Source: DASUPK01 sp963800285 | GTDB lineage: Bacteria; Actinomycetota; Thermoleophilia; Solirubrobacterales; 70-9 | Assembly: GCA_963800285.1 (NCBI GenBank) | Contig: CAWDAL010000014.1 | Span: 62,001 to 126,000, forward strand | Direction: 5' to 3' | Length of the DNA stretch: 64,000 bases | In this document: piece after piece, positions 48,003 through 56,185 of the stretch | Layout of the letters: each line of letters begins with the position of its first letter | How positions within the stretch are numbered: the stretch's first letter is position 1 | Program-made: the position numbers and the translations under genes | Notes under the pieces: model-generated | What the model was told of the DNA's origin: nothing | The model's input: only the letters and a program-made list of their open reading frames with translations | Database searches by the model: none

Positions 48003-48115
48003 CTGACGGGCTCGCGCTGAAAGATCGCGCTACGCGGACCTGTGTCCGCGACTCGCCCCAACTGATGGGTCCCCCGCTCTCCGTCCTTTTTTGGTGATCG
48101 GAGACTCAGCGGAAG
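47974..48115 (-). promoter_or_regulatory. ydaO-type c-di-AMP riboswitch
   Basis: Read on the minus strand, the leader contains the conserved blocks of the ydaO/yuaA class in order: CGCTGAGTC, GGGGGACCCA, TTGGGGCGAGTC, a G/C hairpin, AGCCCGTCAGCTAACCCCGT and GAGGAAGG just before the rlpA-like start. In actinobacteria this class precedes cell-wall hydrolase genes and lowers expression when c-di-AMP is high. Confidence 0.82.
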
Positions 48116-48238
48116 TGCGCGGCGCAGCCTAGCAAAGGTCTCCTCGTTATTAGGCACCAACTGTCGTTTCGACCGTTCAGGGGCGAACCTTCGCCGCGAA
48201 AGGAATCGCCCACGTCGCCCACTCCATAAGCTGCCTCC

Positions 48239-49076
48239 ATGCCGGGCGCGCTCGTCACCGGAGCAAGAGGGGGAATGGGGCTGGAGATCGCCAGGCTCCT
48301 CGTCGCGCGTGGCTACGAGGTCGCGGTCACGGACGTTGACGAGGCCGGCACCACCGCCGCGGCCGAGCAGCTCGGCGACCGCGCCTGGCCGCTCGTCCTG
48401 GACGTCACCGACACGGCGGCGGTGAACGCCGCCGCCGATCAGGTCGTCGAACGCAGCGGCTCCCTCGACGTCTGGGTCAACAACGCGGGGATCCTGATCA
48501 CCGGCCTTGCCCACGAGCAGCCGATCGACGTCCACCGCCGGATGCTCGACGTGAACGCCGTCGGCACCATGAACGGAACGCTCGCCGCGATCGAGAGGAT
48601 GCGCCCGAGTGGGCGCGGCCACATCATCAACCTGATCTCGCTCGCAGGTCTCGCGGCGGCGACCGGCATCGTCGGGTACTCGGCGAGCAAGCACGCCGCG
48701 ATCGCCTTCAGCCTCGGCACGGCCGCGGACCTCCGCCGCGCCGGGCTCGGAGGGCATCCACATCTCCTGCGTCTGCCCCGACGGTGTCTGGACGCCGATG
48801 ATCAACGACAAGCTCGACGACCCCAACGACGCGCTCTCCTTCTCAGGGGTGATGCTGATGCCCGAGCAGGTCGCCGAGCGCGCGGTGGAGCTGATCGACA
48901 AGCCGAAGCCGGTGCTGGCGATCCCGGCCTGGCGCGGGCAGTTCGCGCGCTTCTTCGATCGCCACCCCAAGCTCTCGCTTCGCCTCACTCCCCTGCTGAT
49001 GCGCGACGCGCTCCGCCGGCAGCGGTCCTTCCGCAAGAAGGTGGAGTCGGGCAAGTGGCCTCCGAAGTCCCGCTGA
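48239..49076 (+). pseudogene. Short-chain dehydrogenase/reductase, one frameshift
   Basis: First frame: MPGALVTGARGGMGLEIARLL, VNNAGILITG and GIVGYSASKHAAIAFSLG, with cofactor motif and catalytic Ser/Tyr/Lys in place. Near 48750 one extra G (CTCGGAGGGC for CTGGAGGGC) moves the rest to another frame: CVCPDGVWTPMI, VMLMPEQVAERAVELIDKPK and the basic tail RRQRSFRKKVESGKW. Repaired length is about 279 residues. A classical SDR of unknown substrate, resembling the NAD(P)-dependent alcohol dehydrogenase-like group. Confidence 0.78.
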
Positions 49077-49132
49077 GGGGGCCGCACGAGCCCGGGACCC
49101 GGGCGGGGCGATTTCACACGGTGCGCGGGCCG

Positions 49133-49708
49133 ATGGGAATCTCCGGATGGCTGCGGTATCCGGCGGCGTGGTTGCGGGCAAGGAGCGGGAGGACCCCGGA
49201 GCGGCCCTGGATCGTGCCGGCCTCGATCGGCTGGCTGCGGCGGCGGATCGGTTCGGACTGGTCGGTGCTCGAGCTCGGGTCGGGGCGATCGACGGTTTGG
49301 TTCGCTCGGCGGGCCGGGCGGGTTGTGAGCTTCGAGGACAACGAGTACTGGCTTCCGCGGACGCGGGAGCGGCTGAAGAAGCTCGGGATCCGGAACGTCG
49401 ACCTGAGGTTGAGGGCGGTGGAGGATTTCCCGGGGGAGGTGGCGGCGCTGACGGATGACTCCTTCGATTTGGTCGTGGTCGACTTTCTCGAGGCCCCGAG
49501 CGTGACCCGGGTCGACGCGTTGAAACCGGCGATGAAGAAGGTGCGGCCCGGCGGATACCTGTTGCTCGATGACTCCGATCGGCCCGGCTATGCGGAGGCG
49601 TTCGAGCTTCTGTCCGGGTGGCGCTTCCGGCGGTTCACCGGCGTGAAGGACGAGTGGCCCGAGGCCTGCGAGACCGGCATCTTCCAACGCCCGGTTCGAC
49701 CTTCCTGA
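49133..49708 (+). CDS. Class I SAM-dependent methyltransferase-like protein
   Basis: A 191-residue protein from ATG 49133. WSVLELGSGRSTVWFARRAGRVVSFEDNEYW is the SAM-binding first strand and loop (read in two parts), FDLVVVDFLEA the fourth strand, and KKVRPGGYLLLDDSDRPGY the region after it. The frame is open upstream into the 3' part of the broken SDR, but homology begins here. The substrate is unknown. Short intergenic spacing (56 bases) suggests co-transcription with the SDR. Confidence 0.75.
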   Translation: MGISGWLRYPAAWLRARSGRTPERPWIVPASIGWLRRRIGSDWSVLELGSGRSTVWFARRAGRVVSFEDNEYWLPRTRERLKKLGIRNVDLRLRAVEDFPGEVAALTDDSFDLVVVDFLEAPSVTRVDALKPAMKKVRPGGYLLLDDSDRPGYAEAFELLSGWRFRRFTGVKDEWPEACETGIFQRPVRPS

Positions 49709-49761
49709 TCAGGGGTGACAGTGTGACCCCAGATAAGGAAGGTCCAGCTGTGGTGCGGGGA

Positions 49762-49790
49762 AATAGAAGAGGCCCCGTTCCCGGGGCCTC
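49762..49790 (-). terminator. Rho-independent terminator of rnpB
   Basis: Stem GAGGCCCC / GGGGCCTC with loop GTTCCC (49769-49790), followed on the minus strand by TCTTCTATTT. It lies right after the rnpB 3' end; the stem could also stop transcripts from the methyltransferase gene. Confidence 0.8.
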
Positions 49791-49796
49791 CTCCTT

Positions 49797-50128
<332 letters not shown>

Positions 50129-50194
50129 TCCACGATGGTACCGCCACAAGGGCGAGCCGCCGTTGGCAGGTTTGCAGCGGCCGCTACGCAGGCG

Positions 50195-50374
50195 TCAGGC
50201 GAGCTGGGACCCGCAGGTCTTGCAACCTGAGGCCACCAGCTCTCCGTGACACACCGGGCACTCCGCCCGGCTCTGAGCCGTCAGGGCCTCCCAGGCGCCG
50301 AGGATCGTGTCTTCAAGCGTCACCTCGGACGGCTCGAACAGGCGGGTTTCGGCCTCGACCGCAAGGACAGTCAT
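50195..50374 (-). CDS. 59-aa zinc-ribbon protein coupled to lexA
   Basis: ATG 50374 overlaps the lexA stop (ATGA). The short protein reads MTVLAVEAETRLFEPSEVTL at the start and ends with CPVCHGELVASGCKTCGSQLA, a classic four-Cys zinc ribbon (C-x2-C...C-x2-C). Codons end in G/C as in true genes. Function unknown. Coupling to lexA implies SOS co-regulation. Confidence 0.7.
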   Translation of the reverse strand: MTVLAVEAETRLFEPSEVTLEDTILGAWEALTAQSRAECPVCHGELVASGCKTCGSQLA

Positions 50375-50988
50375 GCCACCCTCCTGAACATCCCGACGAC
50401 ACGACCGAGGATCCGGGCGTCGCGGGTGCGAATCGGCTTCATGCTCTTGTTCTCCGGCTGGAGCCGGACCTGATCCTTCTCGCGGAAGAAGCGCTTGACG
50501 GTCGCCTCGTCCTCCAGCAACGCGACCACGATCTCGCCGTCGCGAGCGCGCTCCGCGGGGCGCACCACGACGAAGTCACCATCGAGGATGCCGACGTCCT
50601 TCATGCTCTCGCCGCGCACCCGCAGGATGTAGTCGCCGTGCTCGCCACCGACGACGTCGGGAACCTCCAGGTACTCCTCGATGTTCTCCTCGGCCAGGAT
50701 CGGCGTGCCGGCGGCTACCTGCCCGACCAGCGGCAGCCCCGAGGGGCGAACCGCCCTCTTGGCGCGCTCCACCATCACCTCGAGCGCGCGCGGCTTGGAC
50801 GGGTCGCGCTTCACCACACCGAGGCTCTCCAGCTTCGCGAGGTGGGCGTGCACCGTCGAGGAGGAATGGAGGCCCACGGCCTTGCCGATCTCCCGGACCG
50901 TGGGCGGGTAGCCGTGCTTGCCCAGGTAGCTGCCGATGAAGTCGAAGATCTCCTTCTGGCGCTTCGTCAGGTCCTTGACCAGATCCAC
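50371..50988 (-). CDS. lexA: LexA repressor
   Basis: 205 residues from GTG 50988, chosen because GAGGAGG lies six bases before it; an in-frame GTG at 51012 is possible. N-terminal winged helix: LTKRQKEIFDFIGSYLGKHGYPPTVREIGKAVGLHSSSTVHAHL. Cleavage site Ala93-Gly94 in QVAAGTPI. Catalytic Ser128 in RVRGESMKD and Lys165 in EATVKRFF. RecA-stimulated self-cleavage releases SOS genes. An SOS box 58 bases upstream indicates autoregulation. The downstream zinc-ribbon gene is translationally coupled. Confidence 0.95.
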   Translation of the reverse strand: MDLVKDLTKRQKEIFDFIGSYLGKHGYPPTVREIGKAVGLHSSSTVHAHLAKLESLGVVKRDPSKPRALEVMVERAKRAVRPSGLPLVGQVAAGTPILAEENIEEYLEVPDVVGGEHGDYILRVRGESMKDVGILDGDFVVVRPAERARDGEIVVALLEDEATVKRFFREKDQVRLQPENKSMKPIRTRDARILGRVVGMFRRVA

Positions 50989-51046
50989 TTGAGCCTCCTC
51001 AGGCGACCGCACCGGCGGCGGTTGCGAGATGTCTTTGGGGGGTGGG

Positions 51047-51060
51047 CGAACACATGTTCG
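51047..51060. promoter_or_regulatory. SOS box (LexA operator)
   Basis: CGAACACATGTTCG matches the Gram-positive LexA site CGAAC-N4-GTTCG exactly. Located 59 bases upstream of the lexA start, as expected for autoregulation. Confidence 0.9.
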
Positions 51061-51166
51061 TGAGAGTAGCGCCCCCCGCGGACGGTTGCAACCACCGTTC
51101 TGGCTCGAACGTTTCGCGGGCGTGCGCTGCCGAGCGCCCGGGCGCCGACTATCATCGACGACCCTC

Positions 51167-51252
<86 letters not shown>

Positions 51253-51257
51253 TGGAA

Positions 51258-51287
51258 GAACCCGCTGGAAACGGCGGGTTCTCTATT
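51258..51287 (+). terminator. Terminator after tRNA-Leu
   Basis: Stem GAACCCGC / GCGGGTTC with eight-base loop (51258-51281), followed by TCTATTT. It sits five bases past the tRNA. Confidence 0.8.
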
Positions 51288-51456
51288 TGTGCCTCGTCAA
51301 TGCGCACGACTTGCCTCGCGGGCCCGAGGTACCAATGGGGTACCAATTCTTGCTGCGCTGCGACAGCAACTGCGTTGCAGCAGAAGCAAAGGCACGAGGT
51401 GCCTCTCCACGGACACACAACGCAGCGATAAGGGCGATCAGCCGCACCGCGGCGTC

Positions 51457-51813
51457 TTACGGGCTGGGGCTGGGACTGGGCCTGGGGAGAGGTCGGATCA
51501 GTGTCCACCACCAGAAGCAGGCGGTGATGAACCCACCGACGACAAATGCAATGACCCAGCCGACTCGCCGATTCCCTCGAAGCTGGCGGATTACCCAGAC
51601 AAGTCCGTAGAGGACCGCGAAGCCGTTCGCCAACGTGATCGGGATACCGAGAACAAGGACGGCGTTGGCTAGTGGATGATGCTCATCCCCCTTATACGAC
51701 CCAGTTAGGGCGAAAATGGCAACCAGAACGGCCCAGGGAATGACCGCGTAGATGGCGATCCCCAGAAATCTCTTGAAGCCAGGTGATATTGAAATTGTCG
51801 GGCCGTTGCTCAC
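51457..51813 (-). CDS. Small membrane protein of unknown function
   Basis: 118 residues with three hydrophobic segments (about 17-36, 48-70 and 85-103) and a Pro/Ser tail (RPLPRPSPSPSP). No family recognised. It lies just downstream of the tRNA and convergent to it. The base composition here (less G/C at third positions) differs from neighbours and would suit acquired DNA. Confidence 0.6.
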   Translation of the reverse strand: MSNGPTISISPGFKRFLGIAIYAVIPWAVLVAIFALTGSYKGDEHHPLANAVLVLGIPITLANGFAVLYGLVWVIRQLRGNRRVGWVIAFVVGGFITACFWWWTLIRPLPRPSPSPSP

Positions 51814-52129
51814 GGTTCGGATCCCCTAGGAACGCTGCTCGCTCGACGGACGAACCATGGCCACAACTCTCACCACCATGGGAACGTGACGTTTGCGCCC
51901 CCCCTGCAGCGACGCCGCCGCAGCTGAATCCCGGGGTCGGGTGCACCTGCAAGCTCGGGTCGTCAATTGACACTGAGCCACCCGCGTGTTGATTGACCCA
52001 GCAGGCGTGAACTGAGAACGAAGGTGACGGCGAGCTGTCACTGCAAGTCACGTCCGCCGCGACCTGTGGCCCAGCGCCAACCGTAGCCTGGGCATTTCCG
52101 TTGGCATCGGTCGACGCGCCGAGACTCAC
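51692..52129 (-). CDS. Possible truncated secreted protein
   Basis: The first about 85 residues (SLGASTDANGNAQATVGAGPQVAADVTCSDSS and ACWVNQHAGGSVSIDDPSLQVHP) look like part of a secreted beta-rich protein. The rest overlaps the membrane protein gene and looks like chance coding. No signal peptide is seen; the frame opens at GTG 52129 shortly after a stop at about 52168. Probably a remnant. Confidence 0.3.
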   Translation of the reverse strand: MSLGASTDANGNAQATVGAGPQVAADVTCSDSSPSPSFSVHACWVNQHAGGSVSIDDPSLQVHPTPGFSCGGVAAGGAQTSRSHGGESCGHGSSVERAAFLGDPNREQRPDNFNITWLQEISGDRHLRGHSLGRSGCHFRPNWVV

Positions 52130-52167
52130 AATCGGCAGATTCAGCGAACAGGACCGCGAAGAGCCGA

Positions 52168-52536
52168 TTATGTCTGGAACCGCGAGCGGATCGCGTCGGG
52201 CCGGTTGGACTGGCCGCCCCCGAAGGGACGGACGTCGCCGCCGTGCCGCTGCATGCAGTCGCGGAAGGGCACCAGCGCAGCGGCCCGGATCCGGCCGCCA
52301 CCCGGGAGCGGGATCGTGGGCGGCGTCGTGGCCGTGGACCCCGTGGCTCCGCTCGTGCCACCTGCCGAGGTGGTCGTCGGCGCGGTGATCGTCTGCGCCT
52401 CGATCCCCTTCGTGGTCGAGCCGGCGCCGCCCCCGGATGAGCCGCAGCCGGCGGCGGCAAGCAGGCCCGCTACGGCGATTGCGGACAGCGCTCTGGATCC
52501 CCGCCCCATCCCGCCGAACACTAGAAGGCGCGCCAT
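52168..52536 (-). CDS. Putative lipoprotein, 122 aa
   Basis: From ATG 52536 (another ATG is nine codons later). Signal sequence ALSAIAVAGLLAAAGC with lipobox Cys31, then a Gly/Ser/Thr-rich linker (TTTSAGGTSGATGSTATTPPT) and a short C-terminal block with FRDCMQRHGGDVRPFGGGQ. The FRDCMRxHG phrase recurs in actinobacterial lipoproteins of unknown role. Divergent from the DUF445 gene, with 34 bases between starts. Confidence 0.65.
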   Translation of the reverse strand: MARLLVFGGMGRGSRALSAIAVAGLLAAAGCGSSGGGAGSTTKGIEAQTITAPTTTSAGGTSGATGSTATTPPTIPLPGGGRIRAAALVPFRDCMQRHGGDVRPFGGGQSNRPDAIRSRFQT

Positions 52537-52570
52537 GCCGACGTAGCCTCGGCTAGCGTCCCCGCGGGGT

Positions 52571-53842
52571 ATGGACGGAGAGCTGCTCAAGGAGCTGACG
52601 ATCCCCCTGTTCACGGGGGCGATCGGCTACCTGACCAACTGGAGCGGCGTCTGGATGCTCTTCTATCCGGTGAGCTTCGCCGGCTGGCGGCTGCCCGGGC
52701 TGAAGCGGCTCGCTCCCGTGCTGCCTCGGCGGATCCAGCAGATCCCGGGCGTGATGCAGGGCGGCGTCGGGTGGCAGGGGATCATCCCCTCGCGGGCCGC
52801 CAAGATGGGCTCGATCGCGGTCGACAAGGGGATCGCGAAGCTCGGCAGCCCGGCCGACTTCTACCGCCAGCTCGATCCCGAGGCGATCGCCGAGCACATC
52901 TGCAGGACCGCCAAAGACGACATCCGCGAGGTCGTCGAGCGGATCATGCGGCGGGAGTACCCGGACACCTGGCCGGGCCTGCCGCGCCGCGTTAAGGAGG
53001 CGGTCCACTCCCGCGTCCAGGAGCAGCTGCCGGACATCGTCCGGAGCGTGACCGACGAGATCGGCGCACACATCGACCAGCTGCTCGACATCAAGCTGAT
53101 GGTGATCCGCCGGATCGAGGAGAACCCCGAGATGGCGAACCGGATCTACCTCGAGGTCGGGAAGAAGGAGCTCCGCTTCATCATCAACTTCGGCTTCTTC
53201 TTCGGAGCCCTGCTCGGCGTCCCGCTCGTCTTTCTGACCAAGGCGGTGCCGCACTGGTGGGTCCTTCCCATCGGCGGCGTGATCATCGGCTACGTCACCA
53301 ACTGGGTCGCGCTCTGGATGATCTTCGAACCGGTCGACCCGCACCGGTTCGGGCCGCTCAGGGTCCAGGGCCTGTTCATCCGGCGCCAACCCGAGGTATC
53401 AGAGGTCTATGGCGAGATCATCGCTGAGGACATCGTCACCCTGCGAAACATCGGAGACGAGCTCCTGCACGGGCCCAGCGCCGACCGGACGCGCCAGATG
53501 ATCGAGGAGTCGATGCGCCCCGCGGTCGATCGCGCGGCCGGCCCGGCCCGGCTGGCGGTCAAGGTCGCTCTGGGCAGCAGCGAGTACGACACCATCCGGG
53601 AGTCCGTGGCGAGCGAGGCGGTCGACTACACGATGACGCCGCTAAGCGATCCGGACTTCAACCGGCGACAGAGCGCGGCGATGCGGGATCTGATCACCGA
53701 CCGCATGCGCGAGCTGCCCCACGCGGACTTCTCCGAGCTGCTGCGCTCGGCGATGCGCGAGGACGAATGGCTGCTGCTCCTGCACGGCGCGGTGCTCGGC
53801 TTTCTCGCGGGCTGCATCCATCTGCTGATCTTCGGGGTCTGA
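52571..53842 (+). CDS. DUF445 family membrane protein
   Basis: 423 residues. Membrane segments at the N-terminus (LTIPLFTGAIGYLTNWSGVWMLFYP), in the middle (FIINFGFFFGALLGVPLVFL, and VLPIGGVIIGYVTNWVALWMIF), and at the C-terminus (LLLLHGAVLGFLAGCIHLLIF). The repeated GYLTNW / GYVTNW motif is the family signature. Long soluble helical stretches lie between. Function unproven; a membrane-associated structural or stress role is usually suggested. Its stop overlaps the Abi-alpha gene's ATG (TGATG). Confidence 0.87.
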   Translation: MDGELLKELTIPLFTGAIGYLTNWSGVWMLFYPVSFAGWRLPGLKRLAPVLPRRIQQIPGVMQGGVGWQGIIPSRAAKMGSIAVDKGIAKLGSPADFYRQLDPEAIAEHICRTAKDDIREVVERIMRREYPDTWPGLPRRVKEAVHSRVQEQLPDIVRSVTDEIGAHIDQLLDIKLMVIRRIEENPEMANRIYLEVGKKELRFIINFGFFFGALLGVPLVFLTKAVPHWWVLPIGGVIIGYVTNWVALWMIFEPVDPHRFGPLRVQGLFIRRQPEVSEVYGEIIAEDIVTLRNIGDELLHGPSADRTRQMIEESMRPAVDRAAGPARLAVKVALGSSEYDTIRESVASEAVDYTMTPLSDPDFNRRQSAAMRDLITDRMRELPHADFSELLRSAMREDEWLLLLHGAVLGFLAGCIHLLIFGV

Positions 53843-54696
53843 TGAACGAGGATCGCGATCCGAACCTCCTCCGCACGGTTCCGGGCCTGGCCCGAATCGC
53901 GGCCGCCGCGTACTGGCGGAGCGCGCGCTGGACCGTGCGCGCCTCCACGCAGGCGGGCTCGCGGGTGATCAGGGCCGCGGTCACCGGACAGGAGCCCGGA
54001 GAGCTGTTCCGCTCCACAGGGGCGGAGATCCGGGAGCGGACCCGTCGCGTGCTCGGGATCGAGGCGCGGCCCGAGGAGCGAGCCGCGATGACGCCCGAGG
54101 CCGCCGGTAATGCGAGGGCGCGCGCCAGCGCGACCCGTATTGCGCAGGAGGAGGCCCGCAAGTCGCTGCGGGAGAGGGGCGAGGAGCTCCTGCGGCGCTC
54201 CGCCGACGTCAACTTCGACGAGGGCTCGCATCCGGCATACGCGCGCATCCTGGACGACCTCGCCCCCGACGAGGCGCGCATCCTCCGCCTGCTCGCCGAC
54301 CAGGGACCGCAGCCCGCGGTCGATGTCCGGTCCGGCCTGATGCCGCTCAAGTCGACCTCGGAGCTGATCGCAGCGGGGCTCAACATGATCGGCCACGAGG
54401 CCGGCTGCCGGCACCCCGACGACATCCCGGCCTACCTCAACAACCTCTTCCGGCTCGGGCTGATCTGGTTCTCGAGCGAGTCGCTGCCCGACCCCCTCCA
54501 GTACCAGGTGCTGGAGGCTCAGCCCGAGGTCGCGCAGGCCCTCGATGCCGACGGCCACACCCGGACGGTCAGGCGGAGCATCCACCTCACCCCGTTCGGC
54601 GCCGACTTCTGCGCGCTCTGCCTACCCGACCAGGCGCGTGAGCCAGACGGAGGAGAGGACGGGGACCGCTCGAGCGGAGTCGATTCCGCGGACTGA
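53842..54696 (+). CDS. DUF4393/Abi-alpha-like protein
   Basis: 284 residues from ATG 53842, coupled to DUF445. The N-terminal half is charged and helical, the C-terminal half has the DUF4393 blocks HPAYARILDDLAPDEARILRLLADQGPQPAVDVR (read in two parts), PAYLNNLFRLGLI and IHLTPFGADFCALCL. DUF4393 includes Abi-alpha proteins linked to phage abortive infection, but the link for this subgroup is only by name. The last 75 bases overlap the antisense solute-binding gene. Confidence 0.78.
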   Translation: MNEDRDPNLLRTVPGLARIAAAAYWRSARWTVRASTQAGSRVIRAAVTGQEPGELFRSTGAEIRERTRRVLGIEARPEERAAMTPEAAGNARARASATRIAQEEARKSLRERGEELLRRSADVNFDEGSHPAYARILDDLAPDEARILRLLADQGPQPAVDVRSGLMPLKSTSELIAAGLNMIGHEAGCRHPDDIPAYLNNLFRLGLIWFSSESLPDPLQYQVLEAQPEVAQALDADGHTRTVRRSIHLTPFGADFCALCLPDQAREPDGGEDGDRSSGVDSAD

Positions 54697-55569
54697 GCCC
54701 TCGAGGCCGATCCCGGTCAGCGGCCCGCCCACGGTGTCGAGCAGGGGATCGGATCGCGCAATGCGCAGCGCGGCGGACCCGAGCGGATCGGCGACCTGAA
54801 CCACGCCATCCCGAAGGAGGCGAAGACGCTGGCTCTGCTGAGGGGCGAGCACGAAGGTCACTCCGTCGAGCGAGGGCCCCAGCCCCATGGGGCTGCCCCA
54901 CCAGGCGGCGGATCGCGAGAGCATCTGCCGGCCGGGCCCGCTCGGCCCCGCCTGGAATGGGCCCGTGCCCGCACCCGCGGCGTCCGTGAGCAAGCGCGCG
55001 CCCTGGCCGCTCTGCGGGTCAAGCGCGCGGGGAGAGACGATCCCGAGCTGGGGTGAGGTCAGGCGGTCGACCAGGTCCGGCACCGGCTCGTCGAGGAGGA
55101 AGCGGACCTCGTCGGGGCGCGGCGCGTCGACCGCGAAGAGGTGCGGCAGCAGCCTCCGCCCGGCGGGGTCGGACTGCCAGCGGCGCGAGTTGGCGAGGAC
55201 TGCCGCGGAGTTGAAGGGCGTCCCGTCCTGGAAGCGGACGTTCGGGCGCAGGTCGACCGTCCAGGTGGTCTGGTCGCGCGACGGCCGCGCCCCGAGGGCG
55301 AGCCCGGCCTGCGGGGCGGCCTGAGCGTAGGGACCCGAGAGGCGCTCGATCAGCGGCTCGTAGACCTGCCGTACCACGGTCTGCTGAGCGCGCGTCTCCG
55401 CCGCGAGCGGATCGAGCGTCGCGGGCAGCTGCGGGAGCGCATATCCGAGGGTCCCTCCCCCGCCCGCCGGCGGGAGCCCCGTGCTGACCCGTGCGCCGTC
55501 ATTCGAGCCACCGCAGCCCGCGAGGACCAGCGGGCCGAGAAGGGCGAGGATGGCGGCAAGCCGCCGCAT
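54622..55569 (-). CDS. Solute-binding protein family 5-like lipoprotein (short)
   Basis: 315 residues, much shorter than the usual 500 or more of peptide-binding SBP5 proteins. Signal peptide with lipobox Cys19 (LVLAGC). YALPQLPATLDPLAAETR and VYEPLIE match the N-terminal SBP5 pattern. WTVDLRPNVRFQDGTPFNSAAVL is the typical binding-domain signature, and AGTGPFQAG corresponds to the conserved G-T-G-P-F. The C-terminal lobe is missing or reduced. No permease genes are adjacent. It follows secG by ten bases. Confidence 0.8.
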   Translation of the reverse strand: MRRLAAILALLGPLVLAGCGGSNDGARVSTGLPPAGGGGTLGYALPQLPATLDPLAAETRAQQTVVRQVYEPLIERLSGPYAQAAPQAGLALGARPSRDQTTWTVDLRPNVRFQDGTPFNSAAVLANSRRWQSDPAGRRLLPHLFAVDAPRPDEVRFLLDEPVPDLVDRLTSPQLGIVSPRALDPQSGQGARLLTDAAGAGTGPFQAGPSGPGRQMLSRSAAWWGSPMGLGPSLDGVTFVLAPQQSQRLRLLRDGVVQVADPLGSAALRIARSDPLLDTVGGPLTGIGLEGSVRGIDSARAVPVLSSVWLTRLVG

Positions 55570-55579
55570 CCGCCGATGC

Positions 55580-55804
55580 CTAGATCTTGAGGATGACGAT
55601 CGCGTTCAGCGCCCAGAGGATGCCGAAGAAGATGGTCCACCGGGTCAGGTTCCGCTCGACCAGCGAGCCGCCCCCGAAGGCGCTGCCGCCTCCGCCGATG
55701 CCGAACGCACCGGAGAGGCCGGCGTCCTTGCCGGAGTGCAGGAGCACCAGGAAGATCAGGATCACCGAGATGATGACCTCGACCACACTGAGCACGGTTG
55801 CCAT
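55580..55804 (-). CDS. secG: Preprotein translocase subunit SecG
   Basis: 74 residues from ATG 55804. Two membrane segments (VLSVVEVIISVILIFLVLLH and WTIFFGILWALNAIVIL) flank a Gly-rich loop with LHSGKDAGLSGAFGIGGGGSAFG, the SecG pattern. It assists SecYE in protein export. An ATG nine codons upstream is less likely. Confidence 0.88.
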   Translation of the reverse strand: MATVLSVVEVIISVILIFLVLLHSGKDAGLSGAFGIGGGGSAFGGGSLVERNLTRWTIFFGILWALNAIVILKI

Positions 55805-55863
55805 GGGCGAGAGTGTAGATAGCTTCGCCATCAGGCGGGCGCGCTACCTGCCGAGATCAGCGA

Positions 55864-56160
55864 TCAGGTCGCCGAATGGTCGCGCGCCCTGAGCCGGTCG
55901 ATCCTCTTCAGGATGTCGATCGCCTCGCCGCGCAACTCCCGGTCGAGCCGCTTGAAGTCCTCGTCGGAGAGCTTGCCGGAGGCGTGATCGGCCTCGGCGT
56001 CGCGGATCTGCCGATACTTGGCCTCCTTGCGGGCGTCGAGGTCGGCGAGCTCCGCCTCGGCGGGGTCATCGGTGTCCTGCGAGGGCCGCCCGCGCAGCGG
56101 CGCCGTCACGAACCACGCGACCAGCGTGACGATGGCGACGGCCAGCAGGAGCTCGAGCAT
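55864..56160 (-). CDS. CcmI-like small membrane protein
   Basis: 98 residues: one N-terminal membrane segment (LLLAVAIVTLVAWFVTAPL), then a charged coiled coil (LADLDARKEAKYRQIRDAEAD...GKLSDEDFKRLDRELRGEA). This is the shape of the N-terminal part of the CcmI/CycH cytochrome c maturation factors, and the gene directly follows ccmF by 25 bases. Assigned by layout and context only. Confidence 0.6.
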   Translation of the reverse strand: MLELLLAVAIVTLVAWFVTAPLRGRPSQDTDDPAEAELADLDARKEAKYRQIRDAEADHASGKLSDEDFKRLDRELRGEAIDILKRIDRLRARDHSAT

Positions 56161-56185
56161 GGGACGAGGCTAGGGACGAAGCGCC

